This document shows positions 45,489 through 56,500 of a DNA stretch of 64,000 bases, piece after piece (the first letter of the stretch is position 1; every line of letters begins with the position of its first letter). Both the position numbers and the translations under genes were made by a program. The notes beneath the pieces were generated by a model, which saw only the letters and a program-made list of their open reading frames with translations, was not told the origin of the DNA and did no database searches. The stretch is taken from positions 992,001 through 1,056,000 of the forward strand of contig JAGVRJ010000002.1 in the NCBI GenBank assembly GCA_019059635.1. Direction: 5' to 3'. Origin of the DNA: Proales similis. Lineage: Eukaryota; Rotifera; Eurotatoria; Ploima; Proalidae.

Positions 45489-47501
45489 ATGCTTAGAAGC
45501 ATCTTGTTCATTTTGACTCTGGTCGTCTCTGGCCTAGTGTCAAATCCGCTAGACGACTATGTCAACGACAATTCTGACTTGTCTGTGCTGAAATATGAAA
45601 TCCTATCAGAGGATAAGAAGGAAGACTTGGATTCTTACCACTTGAATGTGACCACACTCAGATGGCTGGATGGTATGCTTAGCCCGTCATTCAGAGCCAA
45701 ATGAATTGCGTACAAATTTTGAGCTTTAAGAAAGTGTGTCTACTTCCTCAATTTGGTGGCACGACATGTTTGTCTATGTACCTCGCGATCTCGATCCATC
45801 GCTTCCCACCTTCTTCTACATTGACCAAGGAAATAATGACGATACCCGATTGAATGGTGCGCTTTCAAATCGCATAAACCGACTGGCCGTAGACACGCGC
45901 AGGGTCACAATAATGATTCGTCAAGTGCCGAATCAGCCCATTCGATTTTTGGTCAGACTTAACCACTTGATCTCGTCAAATGATGATTTGACAAGAAAAA
46001 TTTTTTATTTTTAGAATGATCCGTCTGGAGAAAATCGTGTGGAAGACGCGATAATTGGTTGGACCTATAGAATGTTTTTGCAAATGCCAGAAAATCATCC
46101 ACGCCGAGCAGAGACTGTGCTACTAATGCCAATGGTGAAGGTAAGAGGATTTTCATCAATAAATAAGCGCAAGCAAACAATCTCATTCAAAAAAGGCCGT
46201 CAAAAGAGGAATGGATGCGGCCGAACAGTTCTTAAAATCGCTCCGGGTTGAGTTCAATCCACAATATATCGTCTCGGGCGCGTCTAAACGTGGATGGACT
46301 GCATATCTGATTACCGCTGTTCTTGGAGACCGTGTAGTTGCAGCCGTTCCTATGATATTTGATGTCATAAACTGGAATAGGGTTCGATTTTCAGCTCTCA
46401 TGTTTGTCCAGAATGTTGTCTCATTTTCTTAAATCAAGAACTTTCATCATCACTATCGAAGTATGAACGGTGGCTACTCGTTTGTTCTTGTCGACTATTA
46501 CATGGCTAATGTGACCCTCAATCTTGATGAGCCGAGCCTCTACGATTTTACTCAACTTGTGGACCCATACAGTAAATTAATTAAAACTTCTTTAAAATTA
46601 TTCGGATGTTTAATAGAAATCGATATGAAATAGGCTATTTCGACCGCTATAGAAACAAAGAGTTTCTTTCAATAATGGCAGCAAGCGATGAGTTTATGCT
46701 ACCGGACAATTCACAGTTCTTTATGCAAGAGTTGAATGTTCTCACAGACCGCCGGGCTTATACCAGGCAAGTTAACAATCGATCGACCCCAAACGCCAAA
46801 GCAGAAATCTAACATTTTTTTGCCTCAAGACGTTTGTCCAACTCGGGCCATTTCATATTTTTTGAACGCGATCGAATCTACGGCGAATTAAAAAACTATC
46901 TCAACCTTCAAAGCCAAGTAAAGTGCTGCATCATACTGCATCTGTTAAACAACTAGTCCAAAATAAATCTCAAAAGAAAAACGCCCTGCCCGAGTTCAGC
47001 TGGAAATTTGCCAACAACCGCACCCATGGAGTAATTGAGATTGAGCTGAGTAACTTGAACGAGTACGCTTCATATCAAATAGACGCTGTTCAGGCGACCT
47101 CGGTCGGACTCGACAGGTAGACAGCTTGTTTTCTAATTCTTGTGTAAACTGCGCGTTAAAAAGGAATCGAAAATAGACGTGACTTTCGCAAATTTGCTTT
47201 AGGCGCTAACATGCAGCCAGTCGAGCAGCCGATAATTTGGTACAGCAAGGTGCTGGATTATGATTTTAACCTAAAGGGCGACAGAACAATCAAAGTTCGT
47301 TATGCGATGCCAAGAGACGCCTATCCCGACCGCTACACAGCTTTCTATCTCGAAGCTAGTCTCAAGCCCCGTCAGTTTGCCAGCGTGAGGTACCCGAAAG
47401 AGAGCGAACTATTTATTGTCGCGAGTGAGGTGAACATCATCCCTGAATATCTTCCGACCGGCGATTGCATTGACGAAGAATGCATTGGTCGATTGGTTTG
47501 A
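45489..47501 (+). CDS. PhoPQ-activated-pathogenicity-related (AprA) family secreted protein, 9 exons
   Basis: A signal peptide (MLRSILFILTLVVSGLVS) leads an alpha/beta-hydrolase-like protein of about 500 residues. Exons are 45489-45672, 45731-45951, 46015-46140, 46196-46381, 46439-46571, 46634-46766, 46830-46917, 46977-47116 and 47177-47501. Family landmarks are SSIWWHDMFVYVP, AIIGWTYRMFL, the nucleophile-elbow-like VSGASKRGWTAYL, AAVPMIFDVINW, the HHHYRSMNGGYSF segment, and ASDEFMLPDNSQFF. This family was named in enterobacteria but also occurs in eukaryotes, where its substrate is not known; the name does not imply toxicity. Intron 6 uses a GC-AG donor (AG|GCAAGT) at 46767. The eight introns of 55-65 nt show it is fully established in this genome. 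Confidence 0.85.
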
Positions 47502-47766
47502 GTCTAATAACCAGACTGGCTTTTGACTTAAAATTAATAAAACATCTACGCATCGAATATCTTTTTTTGTTTTGTTTTGTTTTTTATTTTACTGGATCAT
47601 CTCATTGCGTTTGGACTTTTTTCTTGTTGTGACGCGATGTTTCTTAATTCCTCGTACAAAGAGTTAAACGATCGCTATTCCGGTCTCTTGTTTTTTTTTC
47701 ATTTAATTTTGAGGTTTAACGCAGCAGCAGCACAAGTTGTGTAACAGTCGACGAACGAGTACTGCT

Positions 47767-48075
47767 TCAAAATACGATGTTCTTGAATTTCTGATAGGCG
47801 AGCGTGTCGTAGGGCGGTGGCTCCTGGTAGGGAAGACCTTTCTTTTGTCGCTCTTCTTGCATTCGCTGGTAGCGCAAACGCTGCAGGCTGCTGGACAAGC
47901 ATTCGTTCAAATCGTCCTTTTGCAGTTTGCAGTCTCGCTCTGCTCGATGTACACCGAGCTTTGACGCGCACTCGAGCCATTGCTTTTCGAAATTCTCGCA
48001 TCGAGAGCCGGCTGCCGTGTTTAACCAGCCGAGCTTTTTGGAAATAGTGTTCTCGGCGACCGTGGTCTTTTCCAT
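47767..48075 (-). CDS. NDUFS5: NADH dehydrogenase iron-sulfur protein 5 (complex I 15-kDa subunit)
   Basis: A 102-residue accessory subunit of respiratory complex I, on the intermembrane-space side. It has a twin CX9C motif (C-ENFEKQWLE-C, then C-KLQKDDLNE-C) embedded in the family context FEKQWLECASKLGVHRAERDCK, followed by a basic helix and PPPYDTL near the end. Single exon. It is divergently transcribed from MICOS10 with 328 bp between start codons. Confidence 0.92.
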   Translation of the reverse strand: MEKTTVAENTISKKLGWLNTAAGSRCENFEKQWLECASKLGVHRAERDCKLQKDDLNECLSSSLQRLRYQRMQEERQKKGLPYQEPPPYDTLAYQKFKNIVF

Positions 48076-48403
48076 TTCCGTTCTAAAACTCAGAGGAAGA
48101 GAAATCTAAATAATTGAGGCCTGAACACAGACCGTTGTCGGTCTTGTCTGCGTTTGGATGCGAAATTCATTATTATGAAAAGAGAGGAACGCTTTTAGAG
48201 AGCGCACACCAAGCCGCATATTGTTTAGTTGATGTTCACTCATTGCAAGCTCGCAGCATATAGCCGCGCTTTTGCATAACAAAGTTGGCTTGCTTCATAC
48301 TAAACTTAAATTCGCTTGCTTGTTCACTGGCATTCGGCGAGCTATATCCTTGCTTTGAGTATTTTTACTATCAAATTCGACTCCATTCTCTCACTGGTTG
48401 AAA
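48076..48403. promoter_or_regulatory. Bidirectional promoter of NDUFS5 and MICOS10
   Basis: The region separates two head-to-head genes for mitochondrial inner-membrane components. It contains recurring CTTGCTT words (near 48290 and 48315) and GCAAGCTCGCAGC. No TATA box is obvious, as is common for housekeeping bidirectional promoters. Confidence 0.5.
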
Positions 48404-48876
48404 ATGACGAACGAAAATAGCAACAGCGGCGGCAACAATGTAAACAAGCCGACCATTGAGCTGACTAAATCGGAAGAGGAGCTCGGCCAAAAATGGGACC
48501 GCTGTCTTCAGGACATGTTGATCAAGGTCGGCTCTGGCGTTGGACTGGGCATCGTATTCTCGGTCGTTCTATTCAGACGTAAGCTTGATATTCTATTCGT
48601 TCTTTATGATTGATGCTGAGTGCGAGCTCTTTAATTTCAGGAAGGCCTTGGCCCGTCATATTCGGCAGCGGCATCGGTCTTGGCATGGCCTACTCTAACT
48701 GCCAGAGCGATTTCCAACGACCGTTTTTGCTACCCGCACCAGGCTCTACAATCAAAGTAACTGAGCCCAAGCTGATCGAAGCTATTCTGAAGGTACGAAC
48801 GATCATTTTAGTGTTGACCCGTTTATTATCCATTAATCTAATGCTTGGCTATTTCAAGGAACAGAAAAAGAACTAA
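48404..48876 (+). CDS. MICOS10: MICOS subunit Mic10
   Basis: Inner-membrane protein that oligomerises to bend cristae junctions. Exons are 48404-48578, 48641-48792 and 48859-48876. The N-terminal part has KSEEELGQKWDRCLQDMLIK. The two hydrophobic hairpin segments carry the diagnostic Gly-rich motifs: KVGSGVGLGIVFSVVLFR in the first and WPVIFGSGIGLGMAYSNCQ in the second. The tail ends EQKKN. Intron 2 (48793-48858, 66 nt) is a multiple of three and stop-free, so its retention would add 22 residues before the last exon. The ATG at 48404 is preferred to the upstream TTG. Confidence 0.92.
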
Positions 48877-49031
48877 AGAACCATATTTCAACCGAGACTA
48901 GAGCAGTCGCATGCAGAAGGTCGTTGCGCTAAGCGTCAACTGCGTTTAACTTTAGAGAGTTTTCGATAACGAAAAAAAAATAAACAAATTTCCTCTTCTC
49001 TAACCAACCAATCTCAATGGCCTTGACTTGG

Positions 49032-50234
49032 CTACTCAAACACAGTGTGCAAATGATCTTTGATCTTTTGCCGCTTAGACAGGCCAATTTTCATGAAGCG
49101 GCGTCGCTTGGCTCCATTTCGATTAGAAACTCGTTGCTCGTCATTGAACTGCTCGTTGCCCAGCGTTTTTTCAATTTTCTTCTTTTCGCACAGCGCTTGC
49201 GTGTGGTTGCCGATCACGGTGCCGCATTGAGTAAAGAGAGCATTGCCAACACTTGTCATCTGGGCTGCTTGGTAGACCGACACAAAGTCGATGAAGCGAG
49301 TCGCCTCACAATCATTGAGCTGGCTGTGCGTTTCTTCGTCAAGAATCTGCTGAGTGCTGAGAATCTGCGTTGCTTTAATTGACTCGCTGGAGCAGGCATT
49401 TCTCATGATTGAGAACTGCTCGTCGTTGTATTGAGGTTCAAACGCCAGAGTAGATGGCGGCAAATCTTGATGCATCAGAGCAAACTCGGTAAGCGAGAAC
49501 GGCTGCGTTGAATAGCCTGTGGGGAGAGAGATTGTCTGTTGAAAGCTTGGAATTTCAAGTTGAGACGCAGGCTCGGTTTGATTCGATTGGAGATCATTGA
49601 GGACATTTGTCGAGTTGCAGCACGAATAGGCAAAACCGCTGATAAGATCCAGCTTGGAAATGTTTGAAAAACGATAGAATGCGATCGGAATTTCAAAGCC
49701 GAGACTAAGCGCAGGCGGAAGTCTGAATATGAGCCTCATCTCTCCGCTCATTGGTGTGGCTTTCTCTTTCAGTCGTTTGGTCTGTTTGAAACGGTTCATG
49801 GCCACAACGAGGTGAAGTAATAGAATCAAGTCAACTCTGAATATAAGACTGAGCTCATTTTGCTGCTTTGATGGTCGCCAATCGACAAAGCGACTCTCAT
49901 TGATAAGTCTAACGGTCCATTCAATATTCTTAATCAGATTACAGTTCGCTGTTAACCAACTCAACCGGCCGAGTCGAATTTGCCTCGGATCACAAATTTC
50001 AATTTTCTTTTTCAACTTCGACAACGCATTAAGGCGGACGGAGACTCTAAACGGCGACCTTAAACTCTTAAAGCCAAATTGTGGTCGGACGCGCTCGTTT
50101 TTTGCCACAATTTTCTGCTCCTGGTCAGTTCGTTCTGTGCCTGGCACGAGCTCAGCTCGATTCGAGATGACCTCGTCGACTATGAAGCGAATGCATCGCA
50201 TGCATTCGCAGTACAATTCAATGCTTGAGCTCAT
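49032..50234 (-). CDS. Uncharacterised 400-aa protein (weak ATG13-like HORMA impression)
   Basis: One long open frame from ATG. The first 200 residues alternate hydrophobic helices and strands (ELYCECMRCIRFIVDEVIS, RVDLILLLHLVVAMNRFKQ, GEMRLIFRLPPALSLGFEIP), faintly like the HORMA domain of autophagy protein ATG13, but I cannot confirm this. The second half is Gln/Ser/Thr-rich and ends in a very basic cluster (AKRRRFMKIGLSKRQKIKDH) that could be a nuclear localisation signal. No signal peptide or clear membrane span. Start codon is 303 bp from the divergent CCDC83 start. Confidence 0.6.
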   Translation of the reverse strand: MSSSIELYCECMRCIRFIVDEVISNRAELVPGTERTDQEQKIVAKNERVRPQFGFKSLRSPFRVSVRLNALSKLKKKIEICDPRQIRLGRLSWLTANCNLIKNIEWTVRLINESRFVDWRPSKQQNELSLIFRVDLILLLHLVVAMNRFKQTKRLKEKATPMSGEMRLIFRLPPALSLGFEIPIAFYRFSNISKLDLISGFAYSCCNSTNVLNDLQSNQTEPASQLEIPSFQQTISLPTGYSTQPFSLTEFALMHQDLPPSTLAFEPQYNDEQFSIMRNACSSESIKATQILSTQQILDEETHSQLNDCEATRFIDFVSVYQAAQMTSVGNALFTQCGTVIGNHTQALCEKKKIEKTLGNEQFNDEQRVSNRNGAKRRRFMKIGLSKRQKIKDHLHTVFE

Positions 50235-50537
50235 GGTCCAATTTTCGACTCTTCTGTGTGAGAATTGAAGTAGCGTTCATCTCTTCAATTTCTATATTTA
50301 GCTCAGCAACTCAGAATTGTACTCAATAGTCGAGAATTCATTGCTTTTTGGCCCAAAAAATGAGACTGCTACTTTATTGCAGCATGTATTGGCAAATTAA
50401 CTAATCGCAATTTAAATCTGCATTTTAGATTTAAAACCGGTGAGCTAGCAACCGAGAAATTATTATGCGGTTAAAAAGGTGTTTGAACCTGGTTACGACG
50501 AATTGACGGCTCGAGTGCTCATCAAGTTGGCCGGGCC
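50235..50537. promoter_or_regulatory. Divergent promoter region of the unknown 400-aa gene and CCDC83
   Basis: 303 bp between two head-to-head starts. AT-rich, with no clear TATA. Confidence 0.35.
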
Positions 50538-52141
50538 ATGCCAAAAGGGAAGAAAGGAAAGAAAAAGGAGCCAAAGGTCTCCTACTATTCGGCGATCTGC
50601 AGCTACAAGTATGTGTCTTGTCCTCTAGGCAATTTTAGCCAGTCCTGTTGAATGATTTGTTTTTGTTTCGTTTCCAAAAGGATCGAGATAAAGCGTAGAG
50701 AGCTGGAAGAAGTGAATCGAACAATAAACGAGCTGCGCGAACGAAAAGTTCAACTCAAACAGCGCAAAGAACGTCTCATATCGACCAGAGAGGAAAACCT
50801 TCAGCAAGCGTACACGGACTACAAAAAGTATGAAGAAGAGAGAAGCAAGGAGGACAAATGCGAGAAAGAGGAGGTGATGGCCGCCCTGAGTAGGCTATGG
50901 TCGTTCAAAAGAGGCCAACAGAGCGAAATTTTAGGTGAGCGACGTCAACGGCCTGGGCGATCTTTATCAGTTTGATAAATGCTTGCGCGATTTCAAGAGC
51001 TGCGACGCGACATAAAGAGAATCGAGCGCGAAATGAGACGAAAAGGCAGAGAGCTCGCCCAGTGGACTGAATTTAAAGAGAAGGGCGCTGCCGGTCTAGA
51101 CGCGAGAATAAAATTCCTTCAAACAGAGCTGAGCGACATGGTCGAAAACTATGAAATAATCAAAGGCAATCGAATTGAGCTTGTTGGTCTTGATTTCAGG
51201 TTCTAATCGTATTTGAACTAGAAATGATGGGCAAAGACTTGGACAAGTTTATAACGGACGTGAAAGAGAACACAGAGAAATTGATCGATACCAGGAACGA
51301 TCGACTGGCCAAGGTGAGTTGGCTGTTTATATGAAAGCTAAACTCTGACTCCGATACTCAACTGGACGCGTGGGTTTGAAGCGAACTTTTGATAGAGTGG
51401 ACAAGAGCGTAATTGACATGAAGAGAGAATCGGACTGGATGCGGGAGATGGTCAGTGGCTTTCGGTTTCATGCTTTGCTGGAGCTCTTTTTGATGAGGAA
51501 TTTAGATAAAGCGCAAAATAGAAGAGACCGACCAGCTACAGGTCGAAATAAACGACCTGGAGAGCAAGAACGTGCGACTCATTGAGCAGTTGTTCGAATC
51601 CAATAAAGAGGAATTGAAATCGCTGCGTCAACTAATGCGTTCCCAGTTCGGCGATGGTGAAAACCTTGAGCTAGACGGTGTGATGGAGATCGACTTGGAC
51701 GAGCTTGAGAACAGTGAGCTAAAACTTTGCTCTGTTTGTCTGCGCCTGTTTGCTTTAAGTCGACTAGACTCGCGTTCAAACAGCGCATTGAGGAAAATTA
51801 TCACCAGCATGCGTCAAATGGACATCGCAAGTCGAGGCGATCTTTCGGTAAGTGAAAAGGGTCATATTTGATGAAAGGCCGGGCTGGGAAAAATTTGTCT
51901 GCAGACATCCGAATGGGAAAGTAACGAAGAAGACGAGGAAGAAGATGAGATGGACAGTCAAAGATTGATTGTAAAGGCCTCGAAGAAACGACTGAACACG
52001 CCGCCGAAACTGAGCGTAGAGGAAGAGGCCGCCAAGCTAAACGAAGAGTGGCCAGTCGATCAAGAGATGCTTCACAAAGTCTTGAACATCGACTCGTCCC
52101 GATCAGAGCGCATTAAATCTGCAAATAAAAGCAAATTCTGA
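50538..52141 (+). CDS. CCDC83: CCDC83-like coiled-coil protein, 8 exons
   Basis: Exons are 50538-50608, 50681-50934, 50998-51186, 51222-51313, 51382-51450, 51527-51713, 51768-51847 and 51905-52141. A basic start (MPKGKKGKKKEPKV) is followed by almost continuous coiled coil. Segments such as LWSFKRGQQSEIL, LAQWTEFKEKGAAGLDARIK and LQTELSDMVENYEI align with CCDC83 (EKWKFERDQEKNL, YWEEYKNVGSERHAKLI, LQNDINTVKENAEKM), as does the later INDLESKNVRLIEQLFE. The vertebrate protein is mainly testis/cilium-associated and of unclear function. Intron 3 (51187-51221) is only 35 nt. The end is acidic (NEEDEEEDEMD) then basic. Confidence 0.75.
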
Positions 52142-52543
52142 AACGTAGCCACTTGTTCTTTCAGTCTAAAATTCCGATTTCGGTTGGGGTCAGCATTGGC
52201 TGCTAAATGAGACATCGGCAAGAAAGGAAATGGAAAGAGAGGACAAAATACTGGATCAAACGCGTGGTCAAGCGTCAAGACAATCATTTTTGAGCCTCAT
52301 TAGCAAGCATAGTCTCATTATCGCTGCATGGTTTCATGGCGGATCTGATCGCATTCACACAGTTCGTCATAATGCTTTTACGGCCATATATAAGCGTTTG
52401 GTTGGGGCGGCCAACCAAGCGGGAATCATACGTTTAGAACACACGCACACACACGCGCGCGCGCAAGCATTCTTGTTGAAAACCAAATGAACTAACCGAC
52501 TAACTCGACGTTCTAGAGCGAGAGGAGTAGACACAGAAGGAAG
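52142..52543 (+). promoter_or_regulatory. Promoter region of the SR-protein gene with TATA box
   Basis: ATATATAAG at 52386-52394 lies about 150 bases before the ATG at 52544. Short (CA)n and (CG)n runs at 52442-52464 follow. No coding region. Confidence 0.5.
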
Positions 52544-53591
52544 ATGTCGAGAAATAGCGGAGCCACTCTTGATTGCAAAGTTTATGTGGGCGGCCTGAAT
52601 CGAAATGCCTCGCGAGAAGAGATTGAGAGAGCGTTCGGAACTTACGGCAAACTCAAGAACGTATTTGTGGCAAGAAATCCGCCCGGTTTCGCCTTCGTCG
52701 AGTTCGAAGATCCGCAAGACGCGGAAGATGCAGTCCAGGCTCTGGACGGCAGGTAATACGCCTTCTCTGGCCAGCAAACACTAATCATTCTAACACTTGA
52801 ACCGGTCAGACAAATCTGCGGCGTGAGAGCCAGAGTTGAAATGTCGCACGGCAAGGTGCGCAACAAAGGCCCGTTCAAGCGCGACGGATACAATCGCCGC
52901 CGTCGATCGAGGTGCGTCCGTTTTCCTCTAAACTTGGTCAGCCAAACGCTCGTCGTCGTCACCTGATCGCCTATCATCGTTCGTCTGAATCGATTCTGCG
53001 CCAGACGCTCTTCAGTCATCGCTAGCCATAAAACAGCTGCTCTTCCCAATCATCCACCTTGACAGCGTACAACCACCAGTCCTTTAGGGACTTTATTCAG
53101 CTAGCTCCTCAGAACGTCTCAACCATCCTCGTCCTCATTCATCCCACTAGTTCGACCAGTCTGCTGGTCGTGTTGCATAGTATTACTTGTACGCAGCTAC
53201 ACAACGGCTGTGAGTTGATTAGCTTTTCTTCTTGATCTGCTCGCCTCCTACTAACCTGAACAAGCCCCTAGAAGCCGAATGTGTGCGCAGAGAAAAAGAT
53301 TAGCTCAGACAAAAAATAATCTTTTTTGAACCGCCACTCCGGTCGCCCTCTTTTTCAATTCTCTTTGTCTAATCTCTGCCTTTTTTAAGAAGCCGATCGC
53401 ATAGTCGCGAGCGAAGACGTCACTCTTACAGCAGGTAAGGCGAATTTAGCTCCTAAGTTTCGCGTTCAGTCTCTCATTTCAATTTTTATCAAAGGAGCAG
53501 CTCAAGATCGCCCAGAAGGGACAAACGAAGACCTAAACGAGACGACAGATCGAGAAGTCGATCACGCTCGCGTACAAGGTCCAGGTCTTAA
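52544..53591 (+). CDS. SR splicing factor of the SRSF3/Rbp1 type, 4 coding exons
   Basis: Exons are 52544-52752, 52810-52911, 53389-53434 and 53495-53591, about 150 residues. The single RRM has RNP2 KVYVGGLNR and RNP1 [11 protein letters not shown], with the acidic [12 protein letters not shown] helix and VEMSHGK after it, typical of SRSF3/SRSF7-type proteins without a zinc knuckle. The C-terminus is an Arg/Ser domain ([20 protein letters not shown]...[12 protein letters not shown]). Acts in exon recognition and mRNA export in the nucleus. The second coding intron is 477 nt, far longer than its 57- and 60-nt companions, and holds a candidate poison exon. Confidence 0.9.
53066..53209 (+). other. 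Candidate poison (NMD) cassette exon in SR gene intron 2
   Basis: Within the 477-nt intron a pyrimidine-rich tract ends in GACAG at 53065 and a strong donor GTGAGT starts at 53210, defining a 144-nt exon. Entered in phase from the upstream exon it reads AGC GTA CAA CCA CCA GTC CTT TAG, a stop after seven codons. SR-protein genes commonly autoregulate by including such exons. Inference from splice signals only. Confidence 0.4.
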
Positions 53592-56500
53592 ATGCCGCCT
53601 AGCCGCATGACAGCAGCAGTAGCAGCGGCGTTCTATGAAATAAATTAATCAATTTTTTATTCTCTCTTGAAACAGACAAAAAAAGAATAATCAAAACACT
53701 ACACCCCAATCTACAGCTGCAGATTCAAACCTTCGCTTTTCTTTAATTTGCCTAATTCATTGCTGCTGATTCAGGCAAACCCACATACGCATACACTCAC
53801 ACGCAGAGAACAAACCTGTAAATAGCACATTTGGAAATATCTGGCTTGAACGTAAAAAAAAAAGAATAAACTTGGTCAAAATCGACCCTTGAACAGGCTC
53901 CTGTCGAGAACATTTACAATCTGATGAGCTGTAGAATGAGAGCTCCGTCAGATTTATTTTTCGTGCGTAGCTTTCTTTTTTCTGGGCTACTAATTCTCGG
54001 AGTCTGACGTCTATCCTTCAATTGTACATTTTCTTGTCACTAAAAACAGACTCGGGAAGGCAAGTGCGTACTGCTCATAAAAGGCAATGCGAAAATGTAT
54101 GCAGCTCGTTCAGTTTATCGAGCCTATATATCCAGTCAGAATGGACGCAAAAGTGATAATTGGATGGCAAACAGGACGCCAAAGGGCGTTCGCCGCAGGA
54201 TTAGCCGAAATGATTTTTTAGTTTGAATTGGATGTGTGAATCACGCGCCCTTGCATGAGACTCGGCTGATTGATTTGGCCAAAAGTTCTATTAAAGAGAA
54301 AAAGACAGGCTAGTAGCATCAAGCGGAATCAAATTACGACAATTAAAACTCTCCGCTGCTTGTATTCTTGTGCTCGCGTTCTGTGCACGAGCTTTGAGAG
54401 AAATAGGGACCGAGACAGAGAGAGAGTGTGTGTGTGTGTGTGGGTGAACCAGCTTTGGTTTCTTTTGTTCTTTTCAACATTGACTGCATTGTAGTTCGAT
54501 TAGACGAACGGCGCCAAGTAGACTATTAATAGGCACGCGAGCGCGAAACGCGCCGCCATCAGAAATGAGCGTGAATGCGGCACGACAAGTTTTTGTGAAA
54601 CGCAATTGTTGTCGAGCCAGGGGCCGAAGCATGAAATCTGGAGCCAAGATTAAGGATCAGCGAATAGGAGAACGAACCAGGAAAACAAGACACGCTCGGT
54701 TTGATTGACCAACTTTTAATTTAGCTAATCGGCTTAGGGCGAATGACGTGGAGGCATCAGTCAAAAGTAAAGTAGCGGCGAACGCTTTGCGTCAGGACTT
54801 TAGGCCAGCGAAGGAGAATAGTGACGACAGTGGAAGAAACTACCGTTCGTGTTCGTCTCTCCCAGTGATTATTGGCGGCTTTAATTGCTTAAACATGAAA
54901 TTGGACGAATAGACTGTGAATGCGACTGGCATCTCGGCTTGATGTTTAAACCAGCGCACCGCGTCTATCGCGTCGAAGGGCCGCTCTTGCCGTAGCCCAG
55001 AGCTTAAATGCGTCGAAGTAAACGCGAGCGTGTGCGTTTGACAAGAGGTGTGATTGGACATTTCCGATCGAGTGAATTTGACGTGAAATGCACGTTCGCC
55101 TCTCCAAATGCGAACAGTATTAAACCGAACGAGGGAAAAATAAAGCGTCACAATGCACTCGGCTTTGTTTACACTTGGAATTAAATTTCAAGTTTCATTC
55201 TTATGTTTATCGCCTTATCTTCTATTTGCCGTGCTCTATGTTTGATTAAATATATTTTATCGAATGATTTGCATTTCGCCCATTGCCGTTTGCCTATTCT
55301 AGCCTTAATCGTGCCAAACAACGAGCTCAATAGATTCAATTCAATCATTTTCATTTTTCAACCTCCTCTTCCTCTCATCACCACCACTCGCTCGTGCACA
55401 CAACCAGAGCCAACGTGCACACACACACACACACACACACACATACTCAGACAATGAGTCAAGATTATTATTTGCTTTAAATTAACTCTAATAGATTAAA
55501 GTGCATTTTGTGCCCATCCAGATTTAGTATGAGCCGTGTGTGTGTGAATTGAAAATGAAGAGAGGGAGGATAGAATCGATGTGTTTTCGCATTTTTGTTG
55601 CGACTTTTCGATCCAATCAAATATACTTGAAGAATTAAGCCGGTGAGATATGCAAGCCCAATTGAGCTGGTCAATAATTAAAGCATCTTGTTCGTATCTA
55701 GATAGGGCAGCGAGCAATGGAGCAGGCAAGCGGTCAAGCAAGTGTCTCTTTTTTCTCTCAAGAGCTTTAGCGCAAGGCCCCCTCCTTATTTGTTTTGGCG
55801 CTATTTTGCCTCTATTAACAATAAACCGATTGGACGAGCACGCGCGGATTTTGTCCAGATTAGGCTCGCTCGCTGGTCGTCCCCTCTTTTCTCTCTCCTT
55901 TCTTTCGCACTTCCAACCTGAGTTGCTTCAAAAAGTAGAACAGATTAAAATAGAAGCAACTATCTAATTAAACTAAAATGAACAAATAAAGCCGAACGAC
56001 GAGGACTCGAACTCTTCCAACATACAAATTGATGCTTAATCACGTTAAGACCGACGCGTCTCTGTCTCATTCTCGTCGGTTGCTTGCTTCATTGGTGCAT
56101 ATCGGCGCCAATAATCCCGCGCGTGTTCGCACGCTTCATGAGAGATCAACAACTTTGTTAGTAGGACACACACACACAGATAGACTCTCTCACACTCTCT
56201 GTGTCGTTCGCTTATTTAAATGTGGTTTCGATTCATTTATATATGTTCTGCTCGCTTCAAGATGCTTTTCATTTTTATTCAGAAGCGCTTTTGCGATGAA
56301 TTTATTTTTTTCTTTCGTCAAAAACAGACGCCAAAGACGAACGTCATCATTTTGGCCAATGGTTGCGTTCAATTCGAATCACTTATGCGGCATTTGGCAG
56401 TCGATTTGCGCTTGTCCGCAATTCTTAATTTCTCGTCTACGTCAACGAGCCAATCAGATGCGAATTTCTACTGCGCAGTAGATCAATTTGCCAGCTATCG

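Noticed and set aside
54840-55151. 103-codon minus-strand frame
   Set aside because: No domain features and no sign of splicing or promoter; treated as chance.
55991-56057. tRNA-like stretch on the minus strand
   Set aside because: A B-box-like GAGTTCGAGTCC and a possible anticodon hairpin are visible, but no acceptor stem pairs and the D arm is abnormal; at best a tRNA-derived remnant.
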